A stretch of 64,000 nt of DNA from an uncultured Adlercreutzia sp. Its GTDB lineage: Bacteria; Actinomycetota; Coriobacteriia; Coriobacteriales; Eggerthellaceae. Within the stretch, counting starts at the first letter, position 1; each line of letters opens with the position of its first letter. Position numbers and translations under genes: made by a program. Under the pieces are notes generated by a model that was not told the DNA's origin, ran no database searches, and saw only the letters and a list, made by a program, of their open reading frames with translations. The stretch covers positions 3,630 through 67,629 of the forward strand of contig CAJUSP010000016.1 of NCBI GenBank assembly GCA_910589165.1, read 5' to 3'. This document shows, piece after piece, positions 26,516 to 37,531 of the stretch.

Positions 26516-26656
26516 ATCGTCCTCCGTCTCACAAGTCTGGTGCCGCCCTCCCTGATTCAGGGCGCACGAAACGTTGCCGAACTGTTATCGGATGGTTGGA
26601 GTGTACTCGGTTTGCCCAGTTCCCGCAAGGATGAGGGCCCGCGTCATGGTTCGGCG
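26516..26656 (-). repeat. Upstream block shared with surface protein B, copy A
   Basis: These 141 bases match 32,285-32,425 with about three differences. The block includes the ribosome site, a leader hairpin (CCCTG-AAT-CAGGG) and the putative promoter. Two of the differences lie in the promoter spacer next to the -10 box. It points to recent duplication or gene conversion. Confidence 0.9.
26600..26628 (-). promoter_or_regulatory. Putative promoter of surface protein A
   Basis: On the minus strand TTGCGG is followed by a 17-base spacer and TACACT, giving a leader of about 80 bases. The identical arrangement lies before surface protein B. This is read from the consensus only. Confidence 0.5.
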
Positions 26657-26676
26657 GCAAGGGCAGAGCCCTTGCC
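26656..26676. repeat. Dispersed palindromic repeat, copy 4
   Basis: GGCAAGGGC-AGA-GCCCTTGCC followed by CTACG, directly beyond the duplicated upstream block and before the HicB-like gene. Confidence 0.8.
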
Positions 26677-26735
26677 CTACGATGGGATTCTCGTTTGGTC
26701 GATACTTTGTCATGGATGATCACGGCATCTAGATA

Positions 26736-26755
26736 TAGTATCAAGTATGATACTA
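26736..26755 (+). promoter_or_regulatory. Dyad upstream of the HicB-like gene
   Basis: TAGTATCA and TGATACTA form a perfect 8-bp inverted repeat with a 4-base centre, in an AT-rich stretch 90 bases before the HicB-like start. It is a plausible autoregulatory operator, since HicB antitoxins often carry a DNA-binding domain. Confidence 0.5.
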
Positions 26756-26844
26756 TGAAAGTTCCGTATTAGCATCGCGATGGTTCCCTACGCTCTACCA
26801 GGTTAAGCAGGTTGTGAAGGCGATTGCGCGATTGGAGGAAGAGC

Positions 26845-27168
26845 ATGGCGAGTAGAGCTGAAGATTATGCTTACCGAGTTCTTTGGTCCCAGGAGGACGG
26901 CGCCTATGTTGCAACCGTCGCTGAATTCCCCTCGCTGTCGTGTGTGGAGGAGAGTCAGGCCGACGCTTTTTTCGGTATCGTCAATGTGGTGACGGCCGTC
27001 CTCGAGGATATGCGCGAGGCGGGGGAGGAGATTCCCGTTCCTTATTCCAACCGGCATTACTCGGGGAAGTTCGCCTTAAGAATTCCCCCCGAAAAGCATC
27101 GCCAGCTAGCTATAGAGGCCGCGGAGCAGCATGTCTCGTTGAATCAGTTAGTCGTATCGCGGCTCTAG
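26845..27168 (+). CDS. HicB-like antitoxin (orphan)
   Basis: This 107-residue protein has the HicB pattern: a degenerate RNase H-like N-terminal domain (YRVLWSQEDGAYVATVAEFPSLSCVEES) and a C-terminal ribbon-helix-helix-like segment (FALRIPPEKHRQLAIEAAEQ...LNQLVVSRL) for DNA binding. The ATG at 26,845 has GGAGGAAG upstream. HicB normally neutralises the small HicA RNase, but no hicA is present on either side. It lies alone between the two giant surface-protein genes, in the opposite orientation, so it may be a leftover of a toxin-antitoxin pair or a solitary regulator. Confidence 0.85.
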   Translation: MASRAEDYAYRVLWSQEDGAYVATVAEFPSLSCVEESQADAFFGIVNVVTAVLEDMREAGEEIPVPYSNRHYSGKFALRIPPEKHRQLAIEAAEQHVSLNQLVVSRL

Positions 27169-27174
27169 GGGACA

Positions 27175-27208
27175 GAAGGGGCTCCTGCATTTGCGCAAGA
27201 GCCCCTTC
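27175..27208 (+). terminator. Terminator after the HicB-like gene
   Basis: A 10-bp perfect stem (GAAGGGGCTC / GAGCCCCTTC) with a 14-nt loop begins seven bases past the stop. It faces copy 5 of the palindromic repeat. Confidence 0.7.
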
Positions 27209-27211
27209 ACC

Positions 27212-27240
27212 GCAGGGCAAGGGCAGGGCCCTTGCCCTGC
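27212..27240. repeat. Dispersed palindromic repeat, copy 5
   Basis: The longest copy: 13-bp arms GCAGGGCAAGGGC / GCCCTTGCCCTGC around AGG. It lies four bases beyond the stop of surface protein B, where it would form the transcript's 3' hairpin. Confidence 0.85.
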
Positions 27241-27244
27241 GGGC

Positions 27245-30200
27245 CTACTTGTTGCGGGCGCGGCGGCGGGTGGCCAGGGTTAGGGCGGCGGCTGCCAGGA
27301 CAGCGAGGGTGCCGAGGGCCGCGATGGCCCGGGCGTCGTCGCCTGTTTGGGCGAGGCGCGTCTTGGCGATGGTCTTGCTGTCGTCTACCTTCTTGCCGGT
27401 CGCGGCGTCGTCTCCGTCGCCCTCGGCGGGCAGGGGACCGTTCTTCGCGTCAGTGCCGGGCGGGTAGGCTACGTTGCTCTCAACCTTGTCGCTCACCTGC
27501 TCGAAGGCGGCCCAGCCCTCGGGTGGGTCGAAGGGCTCGCCGGCCTCGGGGTGCTCGCTGTCGGGGTTCCAGGCCGAGGGGGGCGTGCCGAGGGCCACGG
27601 CCACGTTGCCGATGTCGGCGCCCTGGGCGGCCTCGGTTACGAGGGCATCGAATACCAGGACGACTTCCTGGCCGCCGAACAGGCGCCCTGCGGACACGGA
27701 GAGCACCCGGGTCTCATCGTTGTAGGCGTCGTCGGAGACCTCCTTCTCGGTGCCATCGGGAAGCGTCATCTTGATGGTTCCGGCCACGGGCTCCAGGCCC
27801 TTCGGCACCTCGTCGCGCAGGACCGTGTCGAGCCATTCGGTGGCCGCGCCCTTGTTGGCGAGGCGGATGGTGTAGCGGACCGTGTCGCCCACGCGGGTCG
27901 TGCCGTCGTCGCGACTCGTGTTCTCGGCTTCCTTCTCCACGATCACGTCGCCGTCGGCAGGGTCGTTGCCCACCAGGACGGGCGGCGTCGCGGGAGGGGT
28001 GAACGCGGCAGGCTCGCCCGAGGGCGGCTCGGTCGGCTCGCCGGGCTCGGGGTCTTTAGGCTGGGAGCCGTCACCGGGGTTCTCCGAGGGGATCTTGCCG
28101 TGGGCGAGAGCGATGTTGGCGATGTTCTCGCCCAGAGCCCCCTCGCCGACAGCGCAATCAAAGACAAGTGTCACGGCCTGACCGCCCCACAGGTCTCCGG
28201 CGGTGACGGCAAGGGTGCGGGAGGCCTTGTCGAAGGCGCCGTCCGACACGGCCTTCTCAGTGCCGTCGGCGAGCGTCATCTTGATGGAGCCGGCCACGGG
28301 CTCGATTCCCTTAGGCAGCGGGTCGGAGATGACCGCGCCCACCAGGCAGCTGTTTGCCGGGCCTTCGTTGGCGAGGGTGACCGTGTAGCGCAGTACGTCG
28401 CCCACGCGGGTCACCTTGGCGTCGGGGGCCGTCGTGTTCTCGACGGACTTGGAGGTCTTCGACTTGGGATCGGCTGGAGCCACCTTGCCGCCGCCCTCGG
28501 GCAGGGCCGGGTCGGACGGGCCGGGGTTCTCGGGAAGCTTGCCGCCCGGGTTGTCCGGGTCGGGGCGCGATCCCTGGGCTTCGGCGATGTTGGCCAGGTC
28601 GGATCCCACGGCGTCCTCGGCTACGGTGCACTCGAAGGTGAGCACGGCCTCGGAGCCGCCGTAGACACTGCCGGCGAATGCGGAGAGGGTGACGCGCCCG
28701 TCGGCGTCGGGGCCTGCGAGGGCGAAGGCGCCCACGCTCGTCGGCGCTGCGGCCTTCTTGAGGCTCCCGTCGAACTTCTCGGACTTGCTCGCCAGGCGCA
28801 CGCTGGCCTCGTCGAGCTCGAGAGCGGCCGGCAGGCGGTCGGAGAGCGTCACGTCGGTCCAGGCGGAGCCCTTGGCGGAATTGGCCGCCGTCACGGTGTA
28901 GCGGATCCTGTCGCCAGGCTGGGTGGGGCCGTCCGGATGGGTCAGGTTCTCGGCCCTCTTCGCGACGGAGGCCTGGGGGCGGATCTTCGGGTTCGGCTGG
29001 ATGTCCACGTCGTAGGACCAGGTGGTGCCGGTGTGGGCACCGTTGGGATCCTGCTTGAAGGTGAGCTTGCCCTTGCCCACGGCGGTCGGGTCGAGCACGA
29101 GGGTGTAGGTGCCGTCCGGGTTGCGCACCGGCTCGCCGTCCTCGCCGCGGACGAAGTCGGCCTCGAACACCTCGCCGTCCTCGGACGTCACGCTCACCGG
29201 GCCCGACGAGCTCGTCTTCACGTTCAGTGTCACGCGGCCCGGGTGCGGGTTATCCTCGCTCCTGATGTCGTAGACGGTGGAGATGGTACCCGACACCACC
29301 TTGTCCCCAGGGCGCGTCGGATCCGCGCCTGGGTCGGCCGGCTCGGGCTTGCCCGTGGTCACCGTCGGCTTTGGCGCGTCCGGGTCCTCCGGCGCATCGG
29401 GGTCGGCGTCCGGATCGTCGCCGAGGGTCACCTCGGTCGACGGATCCACCGGGTCGATGTCCACCTCGGTGGTGTGCTCGCCGTCCGGATCGTCCTTGGG
29501 GTTCACGCTCTCAAGGTAGTTGGCGGGCCAGGTGGAGTAGAGCGCCGACTTCTCGTCGTCGTTCACGGGCGGGATGAACTGCAGCGACAGGATGTGCTTC
29601 TGATCGCTTGTGGCGTCGGGCACGAGGTAGTCGGAATCGGCGGGGATGAATGAGTAGGTGAAGCGGGTGTAGGAGCCCGTTCCGCGGGGAACCTCCACGG
29701 CGTTGATGCGCGCATCGCCGGCCTTGATCTCGTTGCCGTCCTCATCAAGGTCGCCGGCGAACACGAGGCGCACCGGGTCGCCCACGGCCTTTCCGTCGAC
29801 GTGGATCTGCACGAAGCCCCGCGGCGCCTTGCAGGCCTCGCCTGTGGGATTGCCGTCCGGATCCTCGTCGGCCTTGTCGATCGTGGCCTGCACCGTGATC
29901 TCCTTGTGGGCGCTGTCCTTGTCGGCGGCGGGCTTGTCGTCGGGCCAGACGGCCTTCTCGATCTTCACCTTCGAGCCGATGGGCTTGATCTCGCACCAGC
30001 CGGTGGCTCGGTGCCCCCAGTAGCTAACTGAGAAGTCATCATCGTCGGACCACTGGCTCGAGTCCATGGTGAATTTCATAACACCGGCATCGGTGGGCAT
30101 TGTCTTTACCGAATTGGACTCGACTCCGATAGGAGTGCCGTTCACTTTGTCGTATTGCAGGTATTTGTAAGTCACAAACTTGGGATCATTCAGCTCTTTG

Positions 30201-32284
30201 CCATCGCTCACACGGTCGCCCGCGCTGTTCGTGACGAGACCGGTCAGGGGAGGATTCTGATTCTCAAGGTCAAGGGTTTCGAAGGGTTCGCCGTCGTAAT
30301 ACTTGTGAAGCTTCTCGAGGTAGTCCTGAGGCAACTCGAAATCGATGTAGCGCTTGAGCGTGTCTCCGTCTTGGTCGGTTCCGGGAGCCCTGAACAGGGG
30401 TTCGATGGTTTGTATATCGCCCTTCTTGTCGGTATAGGTGAGGGTTACCGTTATCTCCTTCTCGGTGGCGCTCTTCGGCAGCCAGAGATACAATTTGCCC
30501 TCTTGGAAGCGATCGGGGGAGCCGTAAGGGTAGGGAGATCCGCCGACAGACAAAGACCAAGAGTTAATGCGATCATCGAGGGCTGTGTCATCGGCTATAC
30601 CGCTCTCAGCGTTACGCTTGGCGATTTCCGAGGCGAGATTGATCGTGATCATAAAGACTTGATCGTCAGTAGGGAGTACCCCGTTATACTTCGCTGTCAC
30701 ATCATCCCAGTCATGTACGTCTAGCGTATTGTAGGCTGTGTTTCCGATACCCTGGAACTTCCCCGCCTCTGTGAACACAGAGCCCCCGGTGACGATGACG
30801 TACCCTCCGAGGCCGCCAATATCTTTTCTGTCGCCAGCCGAAGAGGGGTAGAGCGTGCCTCCGGTGATCTTGATGACGTGCTCGTTATTGGTTCCCCAGC
30901 ATGCTTGACCAAAAGCGTTACCGTGTTGGTCGCCCTCTGCTCTAATATAACCTCCATTAATAGTTATATCGCCTGCGGTAGTACCTTTGTCCGGAACCGA
31001 GTCATCTGTGTGAATGGCGTCTGGCCAGAGAGTACCCAGATTCTTTGCTGGCTCGTAGGCATAGCCCGCACCTACGGCGGCACCATGATAGGAGGCGCGT
31101 GCATGGATTTCCCCAGAGTTAAATACTAGACCGTCGCTTCCGGCGAAGTTTCCACCTCCAATGCCTGCGCCGCCGTAGTAGTCAGTCATTGTTCCGCGAG
31201 CATTTGCAGTTGCTTGTATGATGCCGCCATTAATTGTTATATGCCCAGAGTCCTCTCGGCATGAGCCTCCGATGGCTGCGGAGGTGTAGCCCCCATTCAC
31301 CGTGAGCGTTCCGCGATTGGGGCTGTCAAGTACTGTTAACGGATCGCCTGTCTTTATGCTCGTTCCATTTGATAGGGTCACGTTCGATCCGATAGCGCCT
31401 CCGACGGGTATGATCTCGGCATTCTGATCATGGACGTTCCCTCCAAGTTCGGTGGTGTTTCGGACGCTGTCATCTATGACAAGAAAAGAAGACTTTCCAC
31501 ATCGAAGTCCTGGGAAGTATCCATTTTGCGGATCGGCATTGAGCACATTATCGCTGTTGTCGGCAATGGTTAAGTGGCATCGGGTTGGGCTTGATGCGAT
31601 ATTTCCTTCTGCATCACGATGGGTCATGATATTGAAAGGTGCCATCTGAGAAATATGGACGCCGCTTAAGGTGATATCCGCATGAACGCCCGGATTCACT
31701 TGTATGCCGGTTGCCCCGGGGTTGGCGGGGTTATAGCCTGCCGCGTCGGCTATTTCTAGCGGTTTGGATGAGAGAATTTCAATGACATCGGATGTTCCAT
31801 AGGGGCTATCGAGATAGGTGACATCCCCAGGGGTGTATAGATAATCCACTCCATAAGTGCCGCCCTTCACCTTAAGGGAGCCCACGGTGACCCACCCATC
31901 CGCGTCAGGAGCGGGGGTATCTGTCTGGGCCGCGGGCTCGGTGGCGTTCGCGCTGGCCACGTAGGCGAGAGCCGCAGCAGCGGCACTGTGAGTGGCTTCG
32001 ATGGTCTGCTGGGAAACGGAAGGGGCATTTGACTCGAGCTGCTTATCGGCAGCTTCGGGCTCGGCCTCTTGGCCGCCCTCAGGGGAGGGGTCGGTGTCAC
32101 CCTCCGGAATTGCCGAGGTGGCGTCTTGCACCTCCTCGGTGAAGGTAGTGCTTAATTCAGCCAGGGGGGGGGTGGGCTCTCCCTGCGGCTCGGTGGCCAG
32201 GGCGGCTGCGGGCCACATGAGCCCCACGGCCAGCACGGCGGCCAGCGCGCCTCGGAGAAGGGAGCCTTGTCGCTTCGCCTTCAT
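27245..32284 (-). CDS. Giant sortase-anchored surface protein B (phase-variable, ON)
   Basis: This 1,679-residue paralog of surface protein A has the same signal peptide and C9 tract (TPPL), then a different Ser/Glu/Ala linker. A divergent beta-rich region follows (GAGIGGGNFAGSDGLVFNSG, GAAVGAGYAYEP). From about residue 750 the Ig-like block matches A, then the Asp-Pro stretch, three DUF11-type repeats and LAQTGDDARAIAALG with a hydrophobic helix and RRRAR. It is probably wall-anchored by sortase. The 3' half is nearly identical at DNA level to A, whereas roughly 30,030-32,140 diverges and is lower in GC. This suggests that binding domains are exchanged between shared flanks. Confidence 0.9.
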   Translation of the reverse strand: MKAKRQGSLLRGALAAVLAVGLMWPAAALATEPQGEPTPPLAELSTTFTEEVQDATSAIPEGDTDPSPEGGQEAEPEAADKQLESNAPSVSQQTIEATHSAAAAALAYVASANATEPAAQTDTPAPDADGWVTVGSLKVKGGTYGVDYLYTPGDVTYLDSPYGTSDVIEILSSKPLEIADAAGYNPANPGATGIQVNPGVHADITLSGVHISQMAPFNIMTHRDAEGNIASSPTRCHLTIADNSDNVLNADPQNGYFPGLRCGKSSFLVIDDSVRNTTELGGNVHDQNAEIIPVGGAIGSNVTLSNGTSIKTGDPLTVLDSPNRGTLTVNGGYTSAAIGGSCREDSGHITINGGIIQATANARGTMTDYYGGAGIGGGNFAGSDGLVFNSGEIHARASYHGAAVGAGYAYEPAKNLGTLWPDAIHTDDSVPDKGTTAGDITINGGYIRAEGDQHGNAFGQACWGTNNEHVIKITGGTLYPSSAGDRKDIGGLGGYVIVTGGSVFTEAGKFQGIGNTAYNTLDVHDWDDVTAKYNGVLPTDDQVFMITINLASEIAKRNAESGIADDTALDDRINSWSLSVGGSPYPYGSPDRFQEGKLYLWLPKSATEKEITVTLTYTDKKGDIQTIEPLFRAPGTDQDGDTLKRYIDFELPQDYLEKLHKYYDGEPFETLDLENQNPPLTGLVTNSAGDRVSDGKELNDPKFVTYKYLQYDKVNGTPIGVESNSVKTMPTDAGVMKFTMDSSQWSDDDDFSVSYWGHRATGWCEIKPIGSKVKIEKAVWPDDKPAADKDSAHKEITVQATIDKADEDPDGNPTGEACKAPRGFVQIHVDGKAVGDPVRLVFAGDLDEDGNEIKAGDARINAVEVPRGTGSYTRFTYSFIPADSDYLVPDATSDQKHILSLQFIPPVNDDEKSALYSTWPANYLESVNPKDDPDGEHTTEVDIDPVDPSTEVTLGDDPDADPDAPEDPDAPKPTVTTGKPEPADPGADPTRPGDKVVSGTISTVYDIRSEDNPHPGRVTLNVKTSSSGPVSVTSEDGEVFEADFVRGEDGEPVRNPDGTYTLVLDPTAVGKGKLTFKQDPNGAHTGTTWSYDVDIQPNPKIRPQASVAKRAENLTHPDGPTQPGDRIRYTVTAANSAKGSAWTDVTLSDRLPAALELDEASVRLASKSEKFDGSLKKAAAPTSVGAFALAGPDADGRVTLSAFAGSVYGGSEAVLTFECTVAEDAVGSDLANIAEAQGSRPDPDNPGGKLPENPGPSDPALPEGGGKVAPADPKSKTSKSVENTTAPDAKVTRVGDVLRYTVTLANEGPANSCLVGAVISDPLPKGIEPVAGSIKMTLADGTEKAVSDGAFDKASRTLAVTAGDLWGGQAVTLVFDCAVGEGALGENIANIALAHGKIPSENPGDGSQPKDPEPGEPTEPPSGEPAAFTPPATPPVLVGNDPADGDVIVEKEAENTSRDDGTTRVGDTVRYTIRLANKGAATEWLDTVLRDEVPKGLEPVAGTIKMTLPDGTEKEVSDDAYNDETRVLSVSAGRLFGGQEVVLVFDALVTEAAQGADIGNVAVALGTPPSAWNPDSEHPEAGEPFDPPEGWAAFEQVSDKVESNVAYPPGTDAKNGPLPAEGDGDDAATGKKVDDSKTIAKTRLAQTGDDARAIAALGTLAVLAAAALTLATRRRARNK
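32164..32172. repeat. Poly-G/C tract (9 nt) in surface protein B
   Basis: Nine C on the coding strand at the same codon position as in surface protein A, in frame in this sequence. Confidence 0.9.
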
Positions 32285-32425
32285 ATCGTCCTCCGTCTCA
32301 TAAGTCTGGTGCCGCCCTCCCTGATTCAGGGCGCACGAAACGTTGCCGAACTGTTATCGGATGGTTGGAGTGTACAGGGTTTGCCCAGTTCCCGCAAGGA
32401 TGAGGGCCCGCGTCATGGTTCGGCG
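32285..32425 (-). repeat. Upstream block shared with surface protein A, copy B
   Basis: Near-identical partner of 26,516-26,656. Identity ends abruptly at 32,425, where unrelated sequence begins. Confidence 0.9.
32369..32397 (-). promoter_or_regulatory. Putative promoter of surface protein B
   Basis: TTGCGG, a 17-base spacer and TACACT on the minus strand, as before surface protein A. The spacer differs at two bases adjacent to the -10 box. Confidence 0.5.
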
Positions 32426-32628
32426 TCTTTCGCGCCTTCGGCAGCGACACGTTCGTGTCCGAGTCCGTGTCGAAGCGATGCCGCGACCAGGGGCTGCCCG
32501 ACACCGTGATGAAGGGGTTCGCGGATTTGTACTACAAGATGGCCGATAACGCCGCTGGCGGCGGGTTTTTGGGCCTTGGGTGTCGAAATTGCCGCGGCGC
32601 TGGTCAAAGGGGGCCGGCTATGGTATAA
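32426..32628 (+). pseudogene. Coding-like fragment without a start, possible gene remnant
   Basis: One plus-strand frame reads as plausible protein (FGSDTFVSESVSKRCRDQGL, then PDTVMKGFADLYYKMADN) and stops at 32,626-32,628, with no start codon or ribosome site. It begins exactly where the duplicated block ends, so it may be the 3' end of a gene cut by insertion or rearrangement of the surface-protein locus. I do not recognise the family with confidence. Confidence 0.3.
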
Positions 32629-32675
32629 AACGTAAGGCTGCGCAGAAGGCCGCGCAGACATACTTTCGCATTGTG

Positions 32676-32707
32676 AGAAAGTGGGCATGTCCCGCTTTCT
32701 TTTGTTG
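32676..32707 (+). terminator. Attenuator-like hairpin in the rimP leader
   Basis: AGAAAGTGGG and CCCGCTTTCT form a 10-bp stem (one G-U pair) with a 5-nt loop, followed by TTTGTTGTT, 62 bases before rimP. An upstream CTGCGC/GCGCAG hairpin (about 32,638-32,657) could compete with it. The rimP-nusA operon is often controlled by a leader terminator, so attenuation is plausible. Confidence 0.55.
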
Positions 32708-32768
32708 TTAGGCCCCGTCGGCCGGTGCGAGAGTGGGAAGACGAGCTGAAGCGAAGGAGGTTCAACCG

Positions 32769-33239
32769 GTGCTGACAGGCAAGGAGAAGACGCTTCTTTC
32801 CGCCATGGAGGGCCGTGCCGCCTCCGAGGGCGTGGAGATCGTCACCGTGGAGATCGCGGGGTCGAAGAAGGCGCCCACCATCCGCGTGTACATCGACGCC
32901 GAGGGGGGCGTGAGCTTCGACGAGCTGGCCCGCACCCAGGCCTGGGTGGGCGAGCTTATGGACGAGCTGGATCCGTTCCCCGGCGCCTACATGCTGGAGG
33001 TGTCCTCGCCGGGCATCGACCGGCCGCTGCGCACGCCCGAGCACTTCGAGCGCTTCGCCGGCGAGACGGTGTCGGTGAAGACGACCTCTCCCATCGAGGG
33101 GCGCAGCTCGTTTACCGGCGAGCTTCTGGGCTATAGCGACGGCAACGTCGAGGTGGCCCTGGAAGGCGGCGCCGTCCGTATTCCGTACGACCAAATCAAG
33201 CGTGCCCGCGTCAAGGGCACCATCGATTTCAACGCATAG
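32769..33239 (+). CDS. rimP: Ribosome maturation factor RimP
   Basis: This 156-residue two-domain protein has the RimP core YMLEVSSPGIDRPLRTPEHF and a C-terminal SH3-like barrel (VEVALEGGAVRIPYDQIKRARV). It helps mature the 30S subunit. The start is GTG at 32,769, chosen because AAGGAGG lies eight bases upstream; longer forms would place that site inside the gene. It leads the rimP-nusA-rnpM-infB-rbfA cluster, 17 bases before nusA. Confidence 0.93.
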   Translation: MLTGKEKTLLSAMEGRAASEGVEIVTVEIAGSKKAPTIRVYIDAEGGVSFDELARTQAWVGELMDELDPFPGAYMLEVSSPGIDRPLRTPEHFERFAGETVSVKTTSPIEGRSSFTGELLGYSDGNVEVALEGGAVRIPYDQIKRARVKGTIDFNA

Positions 33240-33256
33240 GGAAAGGAAGCAGTCAA

Positions 33257-34462
33257 GTGGCAACATCAGAGCTGATCGAGGCATTGCAGGCGCTGGCCCA
33301 CGAGCGCAAGATCGACGAGTTCTACCTCATCGAGCGCCTGGAGCAGTCGCTCGCCAAGAGCTACGAGCGCATCCTCGATCTCGAGTGGGACGCGCGCGTG
33401 ACCATCGATCGCCAGACCGGCAAGATCTACGTGTACGAGCTCGTGCCCGTGGGCGAGCCCGACGAGGAGACCGGCGAGTACAGCGAGTTCGAGGAGCGCG
33501 ACGTCACCCCCGACGACGTGAGCCGCATCGCCGCCCAGAACGCCAAGGGCGTCATCTCCTCCATCGTGCGCGAGGCCGGCCGCCAGTCCATCTACGACGA
33601 GTTCCGCAACCGCGTGGGCGACCTGGTCACCGGCACGGTGCTGCAGGGCACGCCCGACTTCACCATCATCAAGATCCGCGACGGCGTGGAGGCGGAGCTG
33701 CCGCACTACGACGCCAAGCGCAACCCCGGCGAGCGCAACGAGCGCCCCGCCAGCGAGCACTACCGCCACAACCAGCGCCTGAAGGTGCTCATCATCGAGG
33801 TGCGCAACCCCAACGCCGACGCGCCTCGCGCCCGCGGCGAGCAGGCCCGTCCGGCCATTGTGGTGTCGCGCACCCACCCCGACCTCATCCGCCGTCTCTT
33901 CGAGATCGAGGTGCCGGAAATCTACGAGGGTGTGGTGGAGATCAAGTCCGTGGCCCGCGAGCCCGGCGCCCGCTCCAAGGTGGCCGTGTTCTCGCGCGAG
34001 TCGAACCTGGATCCGGTGGGCGCTTGCGTGGGGCCGAAGGGCTCGCGCGTGCGCATGGTGGTCGAGGAGCTGCGCAACGAGCGCGTCGACGTCATCCAGT
34101 GGAGCCCCGACCCGGCGGTGTACGTGGCTAACGCGCTGTCGCCGGCGAAGGTGAGCCACGTGACCATCGACGAGGACAACAACTACGCCACCGTGGTGGT
34201 GCCCGACGATCAGCTGTCGCTGGCCATCGGCAAGGAGGGCCAGAACGCCCGCCTGGCCGCGCGCCTGACCGGCTGGCACATCGACATCAAGCCGGCGAGC
34301 TTCCAGGGGGCGTCGCTGGTCGACGAGCCTGTGGCCGACGAGGTTGAGGAAGACGACGGCTTCTGCATCTACGTCGACGAGGAAGGCAACCGCTGCCGCA
34401 ACCATGCCCGTCCGGGCAGCCAGTACTGCGGCGTGCATGCCTCGGCCGAGGACGACGAGTAG
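33257..34462 (+). CDS. nusA: Transcription termination/antitermination factor NusA
   Basis: This 401-residue protein has an N-terminal RNA-polymerase-binding domain (ELIEALQALAHERKIDEFYL), an S1 domain (about residues 115-190) and two KH domains (VGACVGPKGSRVRMVVEEL and LAIGKEGQNARLAARLTGW). It lacks the C-terminal acidic repeats of E. coli NusA. Unusually, it ends with a cysteine/histidine-rich tail (C-x9-C-x2-H-x7-C-x2-H) that could bind zinc. The start is GTG behind AGGAAG. It modulates pausing and rRNA antitermination. Confidence 0.95.
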   Translation: MATSELIEALQALAHERKIDEFYLIERLEQSLAKSYERILDLEWDARVTIDRQTGKIYVYELVPVGEPDEETGEYSEFEERDVTPDDVSRIAAQNAKGVISSIVREAGRQSIYDEFRNRVGDLVTGTVLQGTPDFTIIKIRDGVEAELPHYDAKRNPGERNERPASEHYRHNQRLKVLIIEVRNPNADAPRARGEQARPAIVVSRTHPDLIRRLFEIEVPEIYEGVVEIKSVAREPGARSKVAVFSRESNLDPVGACVGPKGSRVRMVVEELRNERVDVIQWSPDPAVYVANALSPAKVSHVTIDEDNNYATVVVPDDQLSLAIGKEGQNARLAARLTGWHIDIKPASFQGASLVDEPVADEVEEDDGFCIYVDEEGNRCRNHARPGSQYCGVHASAEDDE

Positions 34463-34483
34463 AGGGCGAAGGGTGCAATCTCC

Positions 34484-34774
34484 GTGGACCAGCAGGTAAA
34501 GAAACGCCAGCGCAGCTGCATCGGCTGTGGCGCGACCCTGGAGAAGGGCCGCCTTCTGCGCGTGGTGCGCGACGGCGAGGGCCGCGTGGCCTTCGACGGC
34601 TCGGGCCGGGTGCCCGGGCGCGGCGCCTACCTGTGTTCGGGAGCCTGCCTGACCCAAGCCCGGAAGAGCCGCAAGCTTGAGCGCGCCCTGCGCTGCAAGG
34701 TGACCGAAGAGGACTACGACCGCATCCAGCGGGACATCGAGCAAGCCGAGTCCGCCGGAAAGAATGAGGAGTGA
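34484..34774 (+). CDS. rnpM: YlxR/RnpM family RNA-binding protein
   Basis: This 96-residue protein has the family signature: RSCIGCGATLEKGRLLRVVR, GRVPGRGAYLCSG and C-terminal basic helices. In Bacillus the homolog binds RNase P RNA and modulates its activity. The start is GTG at 34,484. It is in the canonical place between nusA and infB, four bases before infB. Confidence 0.92.
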   Translation: MDQQVKKRQRSCIGCGATLEKGRLLRVVRDGEGRVAFDGSGRVPGRGAYLCSGACLTQARKSRKLERALRCKVTEEDYDRIQRDIEQAESAGKNEE

Positions 34775-34777
34775 TAT

Positions 34778-37519
<2,742 letters not shown>

Positions 37520-37531
37520 TCTTGCTTGTCC

